The translations under genes were made by a program, and so were the position numbers. This document shows positions 26,245 to 37,296 of a stretch of 64,000 nt of DNA, piece after piece. Under the pieces are notes generated by a model, which was not told where the DNA came from, made no database searches, and saw nothing but the letters and a program-made list of their open reading frames with translations. The stretch covers positions 496,001 to 560,000 of the forward strand of contig CAWBPA010000024.1 of the NCBI GenBank assembly GCA_963790545.1, written 5' to 3'. Each line of letters starts with the position of its first letter. The stretch's first letter is position 1. This DNA is from DATBJG01 sp963790545. GTDB taxonomy: Bacteria; Acidobacteriota; Vicinamibacteria; Vicinamibacterales; JAMQPK01.

Positions 26245-28871
26245 ACGTTCGGATTGCCGTTGCCGCGATTGTCCTGGCGTTTACCGCACTCGCCGCCCAC
26301 CCCGCCTTCGGGCAGCGCCTGCCCGCAACGGTCGTCCCCGAGCACTACGACCTTCATTTCGCGCCCGACTTCGACAAGAACACGTTTGCCGGGAACGAAA
26401 CGATTCGAGTACGGCTGATCCAACCATCAGACCGTATCACGCTGCACGCCGCCGAGATCGAGTTCCACGACGTGACAATCGTCAGCGACGGAAAGCCGCT
26501 CGCGGCAACGGTCAGCCTCGATTCTCGGAGCGAGACCGCGACATTGACCGTCCCGATGCCCTTGAACGTCGGGACCCATTCCATTCGAATTCGGTACACG
26601 GGGGTGCTCAACGACAAGCTGCGCGGCTTCTACCTGAGCCAGGCGAACAACCGGAAGTACGCCGTCACGCAGCTCGAGGCGACCGACGCGAGACGTGCGT
26701 TCCCTTCGTTCGACGAACCGGCATTGAAAGCCACCTTCGACGTCTCGCTGACCCTCGACCGGCGCGACACCGCCATTTCGAACGGTCGGATCATCTCGGA
26801 CACTCCGGGCCCGGGCGCAGACAAGCACACACTGAAGTTTTCGACCTCTCCCAAGATGTCCACCTACCTCGTGGCCATGGCGGTGGGCGACTTCGAGTGT
26901 CTTTCAGGAACCGCCGACGGCATTCCAATTCGTGTGTGTGCAACACCCGACAAGAAACATCTAGGCCGGTTCGCGCTCGAAGCAGCCGAGTTCACGGTGT
27001 CGTTCTACAACAAATACTTCAGCATCAAGTACCCCTTCGAAAAGCTCGACATCGTCGCGGTTCCAGACTTTGCTGCGGGGGCAATGGAGAACACCGGCGC
27101 CATCTTCTATCGAGAGCGTCTGCTGCTCGTTGACGAGTCGAAGGTTTCGGTTGATGCCAAACGCAGCGTCGCGTCGGTGCTTGCCCACGAGATCGCGCAT
27201 CACTGGTTTGGCGACCTTGTCACCATGAAGTGGTGGGACGACATCTGGTTGAACGAGGGGTTCGCAACCTGGATGGAGAATAAACCGGTGCGCGATCTCC
27301 GCCCCACCTGGGGTGCCGATCTCGTCGAGGCATCAGATACCCAGCGAGCGTTGAACCTCGATGCCCTTCAAGCCACGCGACCGATTCGCGTGAAGGCCGA
27401 CACGCCAGACCAGATCTCTGAGCTGTTCGACGCGATCACCTACGAGAAGGGGGCGGCGGTCCTCCGAATGGTCGAGAACATGGTCGGTCCCGATGTGTTC
27501 CGCACCGGGGTGAACAATTACCTGAAGAAGTACGCGTACGGGAACGCGTCGGCAGAGGACTTCTGGGCTGAGATTGCCGCTGCCTCCGGTACGCCGGTGG
27601 CGCGGATCATGGGGAGCTTCGTGGACCAGAGCGGGTCGCCCCTCATCAACATTCGCACTGAATGTAAAGATGAGCGTCTCACGGTGACCGCCACCCAGGA
27701 GCGCTTTTCGTTTGACGCCACATCGTCCGGCAGCGGGACTCGAGAGTGGCAGATTCCGGTGTGCATGAAGTGGCCGAGGCCGGACGGCCAGCTCCAGCAG
27801 TCGTGCCGGGTGTTTTCGAAGCCGGTCGATACGTGGCAAGGCGGCTCTTGCTCCAGTTGGGTGTACGCCAATGCGGGCGGGATGGGTGCGTATAGAACGG
27901 CGTACCAACCAGACATGCTGCGGCGCATCGCTGAGGTGGCAGAGGCATCACTCCTGCCGGTCGAGCGCATTTCACTGCTTGGTGACGAATGGGCCCTCGT
28001 TCGTCACGGGAGTCATACCATCTCCGACTATCTGTCGCTTGCTGAACGATTGGCTCGCGACCGCGCTGGACAGGTGGTGAGTATGCTGACGGGACGGCTC
28101 GACGAGATCTCCGACTATTTCGTCAGTGAGGATTCACGGCCCGCTTACCAGGCGTGGGTTCGGCAGTTGCTGCAGCCGGTGTCCCAGGAACTTGGATGGA
28201 ATCCGCCGGCGAACGAGCCCGAAGATCAACGGGAACGTCGCGCCAGCATCGTGTACACCCTGGGCTGGGCTGGCGCCGATGCAGCGACCCTCGAAAGGGC
28301 GCGCGATACAACAAACCAGTACCTTGACCGCAAGGTGATGACGATAGACCCCACACTGCTGTCAACGGCTATTCAACTCGCCGCGACCAACGGTGACACG
28401 GAGCTCTACGATCGAATGCTGGCGCGCATGCGTACAGACCCCGAACCCATGGAACAACAGCGGTTCCGAAATGCGCTGGGCCGCTTTACTTCGCCGGAGC
28501 TCATCCGGCGGACCGTCGACCTCGTGTTCTCAGAGGAAATCAGGACCCAGGACAAAACGACGATGCTTGGAATTCTGATGGCAAATCCAAGCGCGCGGGC
28601 GGCGACTTGGCAAACCATCAAGGACCGCTGGTCGGATCTCGAAGGTCGCCTCGGCGTGTTTGGCGGGCTCTCGAGTGTCGTCGCTGCAACGGCGGCCTTC
28701 TGCGACGCATCGTCGCGTGACGATGTCCAGCGATTCTTCGAGACGCACAAGGTGCCCGCCGCAGAGCGCGCGCTGCGTCGGTCGCTCGAGCGCATCGATT
28801 CGTGCATTGCACTCAGGAATCGAGCGGTCGCGCCTCTATCGGCGTTCCTGAAGTCCGCCTCGACGCGTTGA
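26241..28871 (+). CDS. Secreted M1-family aminopeptidase
   Basis: 876 residues in one frame. A signal peptide (NVRIAVAAIVLAFTALAAHP) is followed by the M1 fold with the exopeptidase motif GAMENTGAI and the zinc motif HEIAHHWFGD, whose third ligand is in NEGFATWME. A large C-terminal ERAP1-like helical domain covers residues ~560-870. The enzyme removes N-terminal residues from peptides, here outside the cytosol. It overlaps the preceding HtrA gene by four bases, so the protease and peptidase may work together on misfolded envelope proteins. Confidence 0.95.
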   Translation: MNVRIAVAAIVLAFTALAAHPAFGQRLPATVVPEHYDLHFAPDFDKNTFAGNETIRVRLIQPSDRITLHAAEIEFHDVTIVSDGKPLAATVSLDSRSETATLTVPMPLNVGTHSIRIRYTGVLNDKLRGFYLSQANNRKYAVTQLEATDARRAFPSFDEPALKATFDVSLTLDRRDTAISNGRIISDTPGPGADKHTLKFSTSPKMSTYLVAMAVGDFECLSGTADGIPIRVCATPDKKHLGRFALEAAEFTVSFYNKYFSIKYPFEKLDIVAVPDFAAGAMENTGAIFYRERLLLVDESKVSVDAKRSVASVLAHEIAHHWFGDLVTMKWWDDIWLNEGFATWMENKPVRDLRPTWGADLVEASDTQRALNLDALQATRPIRVKADTPDQISELFDAITYEKGAAVLRMVENMVGPDVFRTGVNNYLKKYAYGNASAEDFWAEIAAASGTPVARIMGSFVDQSGSPLINIRTECKDERLTVTATQERFSFDATSSGSGTREWQIPVCMKWPRPDGQLQQSCRVFSKPVDTWQGGSCSSWVYANAGGMGAYRTAYQPDMLRRIAEVAEASLLPVERISLLGDEWALVRHGSHTISDYLSLAERLARDRAGQVVSMLTGRLDEISDYFVSEDSRPAYQAWVRQLLQPVSQELGWNPPANEPEDQRERRASIVYTLGWAGADAATLERARDTTNQYLDRKVMTIDPTLLSTAIQLAATNGDTELYDRMLARMRTDPEPMEQQRFRNALGRFTSPELIRRTVDLVFSEEIRTQDKTTMLGILMANPSARAATWQTIKDRWSDLEGRLGVFGGLSSVVAATAAFCDASSRDDVQRFFETHKVPAAERALRRSLERIDSCIALRNRAVAPLSAFLKSASTR

Positions 28872-28873
28872 CG

Positions 28874-29302
28874 TCACGGACAGCCTTTATCGAAGACCAC
28901 CTTCCATCGACCATCGGCTTCGCGACGCCAGATCGAACTGAATGTCCCGATTTGTTTGCCTCCGGGATCCAGCACCGGCCCGCTGGTGAGACCGAGCGTT
29001 CCTGAAGCAAGCACCTCGACGGTTTGAGGCGCCCAGGAAAAGGGCGCTGTCGCACCCTCGAAGTACCGCTTCCATCCGGCGACAACTGCGCCCTTTCCGC
29101 GCAGGACGTCCTTGGCCCCGAAGAACAAGGCCTCTTCGGCCAGGTGCGAGGCAAACGAGTCGAGATCGCGTTTAGCCATGGCACCGGCAAATGCCACTTC
29201 GGCGGCACGTACTTGCGCGACGAGTTCTTGATTGGTTTGACTTCCGGCCGACCTCGTACCAAGAACTGACAGGATCAGGCCCAGGATAATTGTGCGTTTC
29301 AC
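28874..29302 (-). CDS. Secreted SnoaL/DUF4440-like protein
   Basis: 142 residues from the GTG at 29302, which is preceded by a good ribosome-binding site (GAGGAGGTACCC). The signal peptide KRTIILGLILSVLGTRSAGS is followed by a cone-shaped NTF2-like fold: VRAAEVAFAGAMAKRDLDSF, ASHLAEEALFFGAKDVLRGK and FSSIWRREADGRWKVVFDKG. Proteins of this type are diverse and many have no known activity. Convergent with the aminopeptidase gene, with two bases between their ends. Confidence 0.85.
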   Translation of the reverse strand: MKRTIILGLILSVLGTRSAGSQTNQELVAQVRAAEVAFAGAMAKRDLDSFASHLAEEALFFGAKDVLRGKGAVVAGWKRYFEGATAPFSWAPQTVEVLASGTLGLTSGPVLDPGGKQIGTFSSIWRREADGRWKVVFDKGCP

Positions 29303-29312
29303 GGGTACCTCC

Positions 29313-29936
29313 TCAATCGGCCTCTGCCTTGGGCTTGCCCGACACGGCCGCGCTTCCCACGACATGCGCACGCCAGTGGTGCTCGGTGCCGACACGGATG
29401 CCAATCCGTGGGGTCCAGAGGATTTCCGGCTGGCTGCCACCACGGTCTTCGATGTACAGGCGGTCTCCGCAAAGATTTCGACGGTTGTCGCGCAGCGTGA
29501 TGCTCATCGCGCGCGTGAGATTGCCGGGACCGCGGCACAATCCCTCGTCCGGAATGCTCTTCACCGAAACGGTCCCCTTGTTGGTCCGGCTCCGTCTCCG
29601 GCGCATGATTTCGATGCCCTCGACGGGCTCCAGACCACGAATCAACACCGCCGCTGGAGCGCCTTGCGGCTCGGTCACCACGTTCATCAACGTATGGAGG
29701 CCGTAGTTCAGGTACACATAAGCAAAGCCTGGATGCCCGTAGAGCGGCTCGTTGCGCCTCGTGAGCCCGACGGCCGCGTGGCAGGCCGGATCCGATTCGC
29801 CGATGTACGCTTCTACCTCGACGATGCGGCCGGCTGTCACGTAGCGACCAATCTGATGGACCAGGACTTTGCCGAGGAGCTCCCCGGTGACATCAAGTGT
29901 CGGACGATCGTAAAAGTCACGGGGCAGTGGTGGCAC
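29313..29936 (-). CDS. 3-methyladenine DNA glycosylase (AAG/MPG family)
   Basis: 207 residues. RDFYDRPTLDVTGELLGKVL opens the fold, and VEVEAYIGESDPACHAAVGL contains the catalytic Glu (EAYxGxxDxAxHA). RNEPLYGHPGFAYVYLNYGL and the substrate-pocket block VLIRGLEPVEG follow, with CRGPGNLTRAM near the C-terminus. The enzyme excises alkylated purines to start base-excision repair. It lies 12 bases downstream of uvrA on the same strand, so two repair pathways may be co-transcribed. Confidence 0.95.
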   Translation of the reverse strand: MPPLPRDFYDRPTLDVTGELLGKVLVHQIGRYVTAGRIVEVEAYIGESDPACHAAVGLTRRNEPLYGHPGFAYVYLNYGLHTLMNVVTEPQGAPAAVLIRGLEPVEGIEIMRRRRSRTNKGTVSVKSIPDEGLCRGPGNLTRAMSITLRDNRRNLCGDRLYIEDRGGSQPEILWTPRIGIRVGTEHHWRAHVVGSAAVSGKPKAEAD

Positions 29937-29948
29937 GGATGGAATGAT

Positions 29949-32921
<2,973 letters not shown>

Positions 32922-33029
32922 GACTGCAGCGATTTTCGGGAAGTCCGTAAACTCTGTATGTTAACTGACCCATCCGGAATCTTCAATCGGTGTGCAGCCC
33001 CACGCGCGCCCGAAGCGCTCTTGGCGCGA

Positions 33030-34586
33030 ATGTTGAATGCACGCAACCGCGTGAAGCGCGGGCTCGTCGTCGTTGGAATCACGTTCGTTTCGGCCGCCGC
33101 GCTCGCCTGGGCGCTGTGGCCGCCGTTCCACACGAGCTTTCGGACCCGCTTGATGACCGCCCTTGAAGACCACTTCAAGACCGACGTGGAGCTGAAGACC
33201 CTGGATGTTTCGTTCTTCCCGAGAGTCAAGGCGCATGGCACCGGCCTGGTCATCAAGAACCCGGATCCGCAGGGATCGGCTCCCCTGATTGCCATCGACT
33301 CCTTCGATGCCGAAGCCGATCTGTTCGATCTCGCGCGCCGGGCGCTGCGCGTGAAACGCGTGACGCTTCAGGGCCTCGCTCTGCACATCCCGCCAAAGCG
33401 CGCCCGTCAACGCTCGACGCTCGATGCGAAACAGGTCACCTACTCGAAATTGATCATCGACGAGCTCGTGGCCAGCCACAGCACTCTGACCATCGAAACC
33501 GAAAAAGAGCGGCGAATTCCGCTGGTGTTTCAGATCGATCGTCTGCGGCTTCAGGGGTTCGGGTTCGATCGCCCGACCGCGTTTCAGGCCACGTTGATCA
33601 ATCCGGTGCCTCCGGGGGAAGTCCAGGCGGAAGGTCGGTTTGGTCCCTGGGTACCCGACGAGCCGCGACTGACGCCTATTGCGGGCAATTACCTGTTTGC
33701 GAAGGCTGACCTCTCGGTCTTCGAGGGCCTGGCAGGCATTCTGTCGTCACGTGGGTCGTTCGACGGGCACCTCGAGCGGATTGGCGTCAAGGGCACGAGC
33801 ACGACCCCTGACTTCCTGCTGACCAAGACGGGACAGCCCGTTCAGCTCGATACCGTGTTCGAGGTGGTCGTAGATGGCACCAACGGCGACGCTATCCTCA
33901 AGCGCGTCACGGCAGCCCTGCTCGAGACCGCCATCGTGGCGGAAGGCCGTGTCGTCAAAACAGACACTCCACAAAAAGGACGTCTGATTGAAGTGAACGC
34001 CGAAATCCAGCAGGGGCGTCTCGAAGATGTCATCCGACTGGCCGTCAAGACCCCAAAGCCACCGATGATGGGGCAACTCGGGTTGAAGATGCGAATGGTC
34101 CTGCCGCCAGGGAAAACTGAGGTGATCGAACGTCTCGAGCTTACGGGTCAGTTCGCGGTGCGCTCTGGACAATTCTCGAATCCGACCGTGCAGCGGAGGA
34201 TTGGGGATCTCAGTCGGCGCGGACGGGGCGAGCCCGAAACTCCGATTTCGGATCGCGTTTTTTCGAATCTGAACGGATCCTTCACATTGCGCAATGCCGT
34301 CCTGGCCTTATCCCCGGTGACCTTCGCTGTAGATGGCGCAACCGTTCGGCTGGCTGGTACGTACGGTGTGAAGAAGGAAAGGCTCGACTTCAACGGCGTT
34401 CTTCTTTTGCGCGCCCGGCCGTCTCAAACCGTGACGGGGTACAAATCCTTCCTGCTCAGGCTGGCCGATCCGTTCTTCAAGGGCCGGGATGGCGGCACCG
34501 AACTTCCCATCACAGTCCAAGGTACCGTCCACCAACCCAAGCTGGGTATCAACGTCCGACAGGCCCTGTCGAACGCGACGTTCTGA
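33030..34586 (+). CDS. AsmA-like membrane-anchored protein
   Basis: 518 residues. One N-terminal membrane segment (VKRGLVVVGITFVSAAALAW) is followed by a long beta-rich periplasmic region. LEDHFKTDVELKTLDVSFFP is the typical AsmA start, and ITVQGTVHQPKLGINVRQAL is the typical end. Proteins of this group are large and are thought to move or organise phospholipids between membranes; this is inference from the family. The ATG at 33030 is chosen for the usual short N-terminus; an in-frame ATG at 32958 is possible. It is divergent from uvrA, intact and in one frame. Confidence 0.85.
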   Translation: MLNARNRVKRGLVVVGITFVSAAALAWALWPPFHTSFRTRLMTALEDHFKTDVELKTLDVSFFPRVKAHGTGLVIKNPDPQGSAPLIAIDSFDAEADLFDLARRALRVKRVTLQGLALHIPPKRARQRSTLDAKQVTYSKLIIDELVASHSTLTIETEKERRIPLVFQIDRLRLQGFGFDRPTAFQATLINPVPPGEVQAEGRFGPWVPDEPRLTPIAGNYLFAKADLSVFEGLAGILSSRGSFDGHLERIGVKGTSTTPDFLLTKTGQPVQLDTVFEVVVDGTNGDAILKRVTAALLETAIVAEGRVVKTDTPQKGRLIEVNAEIQQGRLEDVIRLAVKTPKPPMMGQLGLKMRMVLPPGKTEVIERLELTGQFAVRSGQFSNPTVQRRIGDLSRRGRGEPETPISDRVFSNLNGSFTLRNAVLALSPVTFAVDGATVRLAGTYGVKKERLDFNGVLLLRARPSQTVTGYKSFLLRLADPFFKGRDGGTELPITVQGTVHQPKLGINVRQALSNATF

Positions 34587-34612
34587 CGCCTGCTACCACA
34601 GTGAGAAGCTTT

Positions 34613-35942
34613 TTACTGCTTCCCGATACAAAAGATTTCGTTGTCGCTGCGCAGGAAAATCTGGCTGCCGGCAATGGCCGGGGAAGCGACGCTTCGCACA
34701 CCCAGATCGTTGCGGGCCAGCAGTTCGGGTGAGCGACCAGCCTTCATGACCAGCGTCTCGCCGTTCTCGCTCACGAAGTAGACCTTGCCATCGGCCGCGA
34801 CCGGTGAGGCGGAAAACACGCCTTCGAGGCGTTGCTGCCACACGCGTTGACCATTCGACGCGTCAACGGCTGAAATAACGCCAACGTCGCTGGCCATGTA
34901 AATCAAGCCGTCGTAGTGCACGAGCGAGGAGATGTAGGGAGCGCCGGTTTCGACCCGCCAGATGACGTTCGTGGAAGCGATGTCGCCGCGGCCCCCCGGC
35001 CTGATGGCCATGAAGGGTCCGCTACGATAGCCGCGACTCGTGAACAGGACGCCGTCGCGATAAAACGGTACAGGAATAGGGAACCTGTTTGTCTCTCGGA
35101 AGTGCCACAGAGCCGCACCCGTTCTTGGATCGGTACGCATCCAGGCCCTCGCTCGAATTGACGATCAGCTCGGGTCCGCTTTTCGGCTCGATTGCAAGTG
35201 GCGTGCTGTACGACATCCGGCCCTTGCCACGATCCACTTTCCATCGCTGCTGCCCGGTCCGCTTGTCCACGGCCAGCAGATAGGACGCCGGGGCGTGGTC
35301 ACACAAGAGAATCAGCAAATCGCCGTACAACATGGGGGAGCTGCTGTGTCCCCACTGAATATCAAACGGAGCGATCTCCTTTCCCAGATGGCGCTGCCAG
35401 GCGACCTTTCCATCCATGTCGAGCGCGACAATCTGGCCGGTGCCGAACCACGCATAGACGAGTTGGCCATCGGTCACCGGACTGGGAGACGCGAGGTTGT
35501 GTTTGTCGTGAACCGGCTGCAGGGGGCCCTCCGATTCGAGTCGGTGTTCCCAGAGCCGGCGCCCGGTTGCCCGATCGAAGGCTTCGACGACAAACACCGA
35601 GCGCGCGCTGGCGTCACCTGTCACGGGCAGCGCACGCTCGCCTTCCGCCGCCGCATCCCGCCCCTGGACAAGTCGAGGATGGTTCCCAGGGCTCTTCACG
35701 CTCGCGCCGGTCTGCGAGGTCACGAACACGCGACTACCTGACACGATAGGAGACGAGACGCCGAGGCCCGCTAGTGAGGCCTTCCAGACGACATTCTGGG
35801 TTGCACTCCACGACACCGGAACGTTTGTATCGGTCGATACACCGTCAGCATTGGGTCCACGCCAATGCGGCCAGTCAGCCGCGTTCAACACGCCCCCGAG
35901 AGAAAGAACCAGTGCGAGCGTCACCTTGCACGAAGAGCGCAT
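34613..35942 (-). CDS. Secreted PQQ-like beta-propeller protein
   Basis: About 443 codons from the ATG at 35942, which follows GGGAGGTTGAG. A signal peptide (SCKVTLALVLSLGGVLNAAD) leads into WPHWRGPNADGVSTDTNVPV, a common opening of this group. Repeated propeller blades follow with G-x-x-x-W patterns: TGRRLWEHRLE, DGKVAWQRHLG, TGQQRWKVDRG, TGAALWHFRE and NGQRVWQQRLE. There is one frame change near 35140. It has the BamB/PQQ-enzyme fold but no obvious PQQ-binding or Ca site and no cysteine pair, so it is more likely a binding or scaffold protein than a dehydrogenase. Confidence 0.85.
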
Positions 35943-35980
35943 CTCAACCTCCCGAAAACAATTCCGCGATCGTACCACGA

Positions 35981-35998
35981 CGGACCCTTTAGGGTCCG
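35981..35998. repeat. GTAGCG-type hairpin (core only) between divergent genes
   Basis: The perfect palindrome CGGACCCTTTAGGGTCCG lies 16 bases upstream of the DDAH-like gene and 39 bases upstream of the propeller gene. It is the same stem as at 23801 and 32316, but without the GTAGCG lead. Confidence 0.85.
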
Positions 35999-36013
35999 CA
36001 GTATCATCTCGCG

Positions 36014-36778
36014 ATGCGCATTGCCATGACGCGCGAAATCAGTCCGGCAATTGTTCACTGCGAGCTGACGCACCAGCCTCGCGTGGCCATCGACTTCGAG
36101 CTTGCCCGGAAGCAGCATGCCAAATACGAGCAGTGTCTCGTCGCGGCGGGATGTACCCTCGAACGCCTCCAAACAACCGCCGATTTCGCAGACTCTGTAT
36201 TCATCGAAGACATTGCGATTGTCTTTGCGGAACTGGCAGTCATCACACACCCAGGTGCTCGGTCTCGTCGACGCGAGATACCAATTGTTGCCGATGCGTT
36301 GAAACAGTATCGGACGCTCGAGCGGATCGACCCACCGGCAACGCTTGATGGCGGGGACGTGCTCGTCATGGGGCGCCGCGTGTTCGTGGGACATTCGCAA
36401 CGCACCAACATCGAAGGCATCGATCAACTACGACGCATTCTCGCACCCCGGGGCTACAGCGTGGAACCTGTGCGGATCGAGGCATGCCTGCACCTGAAAT
36501 CAGCGGTGACTGCCGTATCGGACGACACAGTTCTGATCAACCGTGAGTGGGTGCCCGTGGACGCATTCACGGGGCTGGCGCTTCTCGACGTGAATCGAGA
36601 AGAACCATGGGGCGCGAACGCCTTGCGCATCGACCAAGACATCATCTACCCGACCGATTGGCCCAAAACGCTGGCACTTCTGGAAGCTCGGGGGTTCCAT
36701 GTCCGGCCAGTTGACGTCGGAGAGCTTGCCAAGGCAGAAGGTGCGGTCACCTGCTGCAGTCTCGTGTTCGAAGTGTAG
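36014..36778 (+). CDS. Dimethylarginine dimethylaminohydrolase-like amidinotransferase-superfamily protein
   Basis: 254 residues of the pentein fold. SVFIEDIAIVFAELAVITHP holds the substrate-binding Glu/Asp, DPPATLDGGDVLVMGRRVFV has the conserved DGGD, and ACLHLKSAVTAVSDDTVLIN holds the catalytic His. The C-terminal AEGAVTCCSLVFEV holds the nucleophilic Cys. Best match in memory: DDAH, which hydrolyses methylated arginine to citrulline. Arginine deiminase is longer and is not favoured. An in-frame ATG at 36026 (MTREISPAIV) is an equally likely start. It has no partner genes nearby that explain a pathway. Confidence 0.85.
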   Translation: MRIAMTREISPAIVHCELTHQPRVAIDFELARKQHAKYEQCLVAAGCTLERLQTTADFADSVFIEDIAIVFAELAVITHPGARSRRREIPIVADALKQYRTLERIDPPATLDGGDVLVMGRRVFVGHSQRTNIEGIDQLRRILAPRGYSVEPVRIEACLHLKSAVTAVSDDTVLINREWVPVDAFTGLALLDVNREEPWGANALRIDQDIIYPTDWPKTLALLEARGFHVRPVDVGELAKAEGAVTCCSLVFEV

Positions 36779-36813
36779 AATCACACAGACTCGAACATCC
36801 GAAGGACGGAGGC

Positions 36814-37248
36814 ATGGTGATCCAGCGAACCGTCATCGTCCTGGTTGCTGCACTGGGCCTGTGGAGCACCGGTCCAGCAGTAGCCCAAAGCAATAAGTTC
36901 AAAGCCCGACTGACACCCGTGCCGGTGGAAGCGGCGACGGTCGCCGCCGTGACCGGTTCGGGCTCAGCCACGGCCGTGCTGACCGGCACGAGCCTCGTCG
37001 TCAGCGGGACCTTCGAGGGACTTCAAACCCCTGCGACAATCGCCCAAATCCACCATGGCCTCAAGGGCATCCGTGGACCTGTGGTGTCTGACCTGACTGT
37101 CACAAAGGCGGTCAGCGGCATGATCAGCGGCAAAGTGACGCTCACCAAGGAGCAGGTCGAAGCCGTCAGGAGCGGAAAATTCTACATTCAGATTCACAGC
37201 GAGAAACAACCTGACGGAAATCTGTGGGGCTGGCTGCTCCCATCATAG
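36814..37248 (+). CDS. Secreted CHRD-domain protein
   Basis: 144 residues with a signal peptide (TVIVLVAALGLWSTGPAVAQ) and one CHRD domain: FKARLTPVPVEAATVAAVTG, GSGSATAVLTGTSLVVSGTF, PATIAQIHHGLKGIRGPVVS and FYIQIHSEKQPDGNLWGWLL. CHRD domains occur in chordin and in many secreted bacterial proteins; their role in bacteria is unknown. GGACGGAGG sits just before the ATG. A word array (TTCTCAGTTTTCAG) begins on the base after its stop codon. Confidence 0.9.
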   Translation: MVIQRTVIVLVAALGLWSTGPAVAQSNKFKARLTPVPVEAATVAAVTGSGSATAVLTGTSLVVSGTFEGLQTPATIAQIHHGLKGIRGPVVSDLTVTKAVSGMISGKVTLTKEQVEAVRSGKFYIQIHSEKQPDGNLWGWLLPS

Positions 37249-37282
37249 TTCTCAGTTTTCAGTTCTCAGTTTTCAGTTGTGC
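37249..37282. repeat. Word array, TTCTCAGTTTTCAG family
   Basis: Two direct copies of TTCTCAGTTTTCAG in tandem, starting right after the CHRD stop. No complementary arm is present here; the same word flanks a hairpin at 57.99-58.16 kb. Confidence 0.8.
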
Positions 37283-37296
37283 TGTTAGGAGTGGTC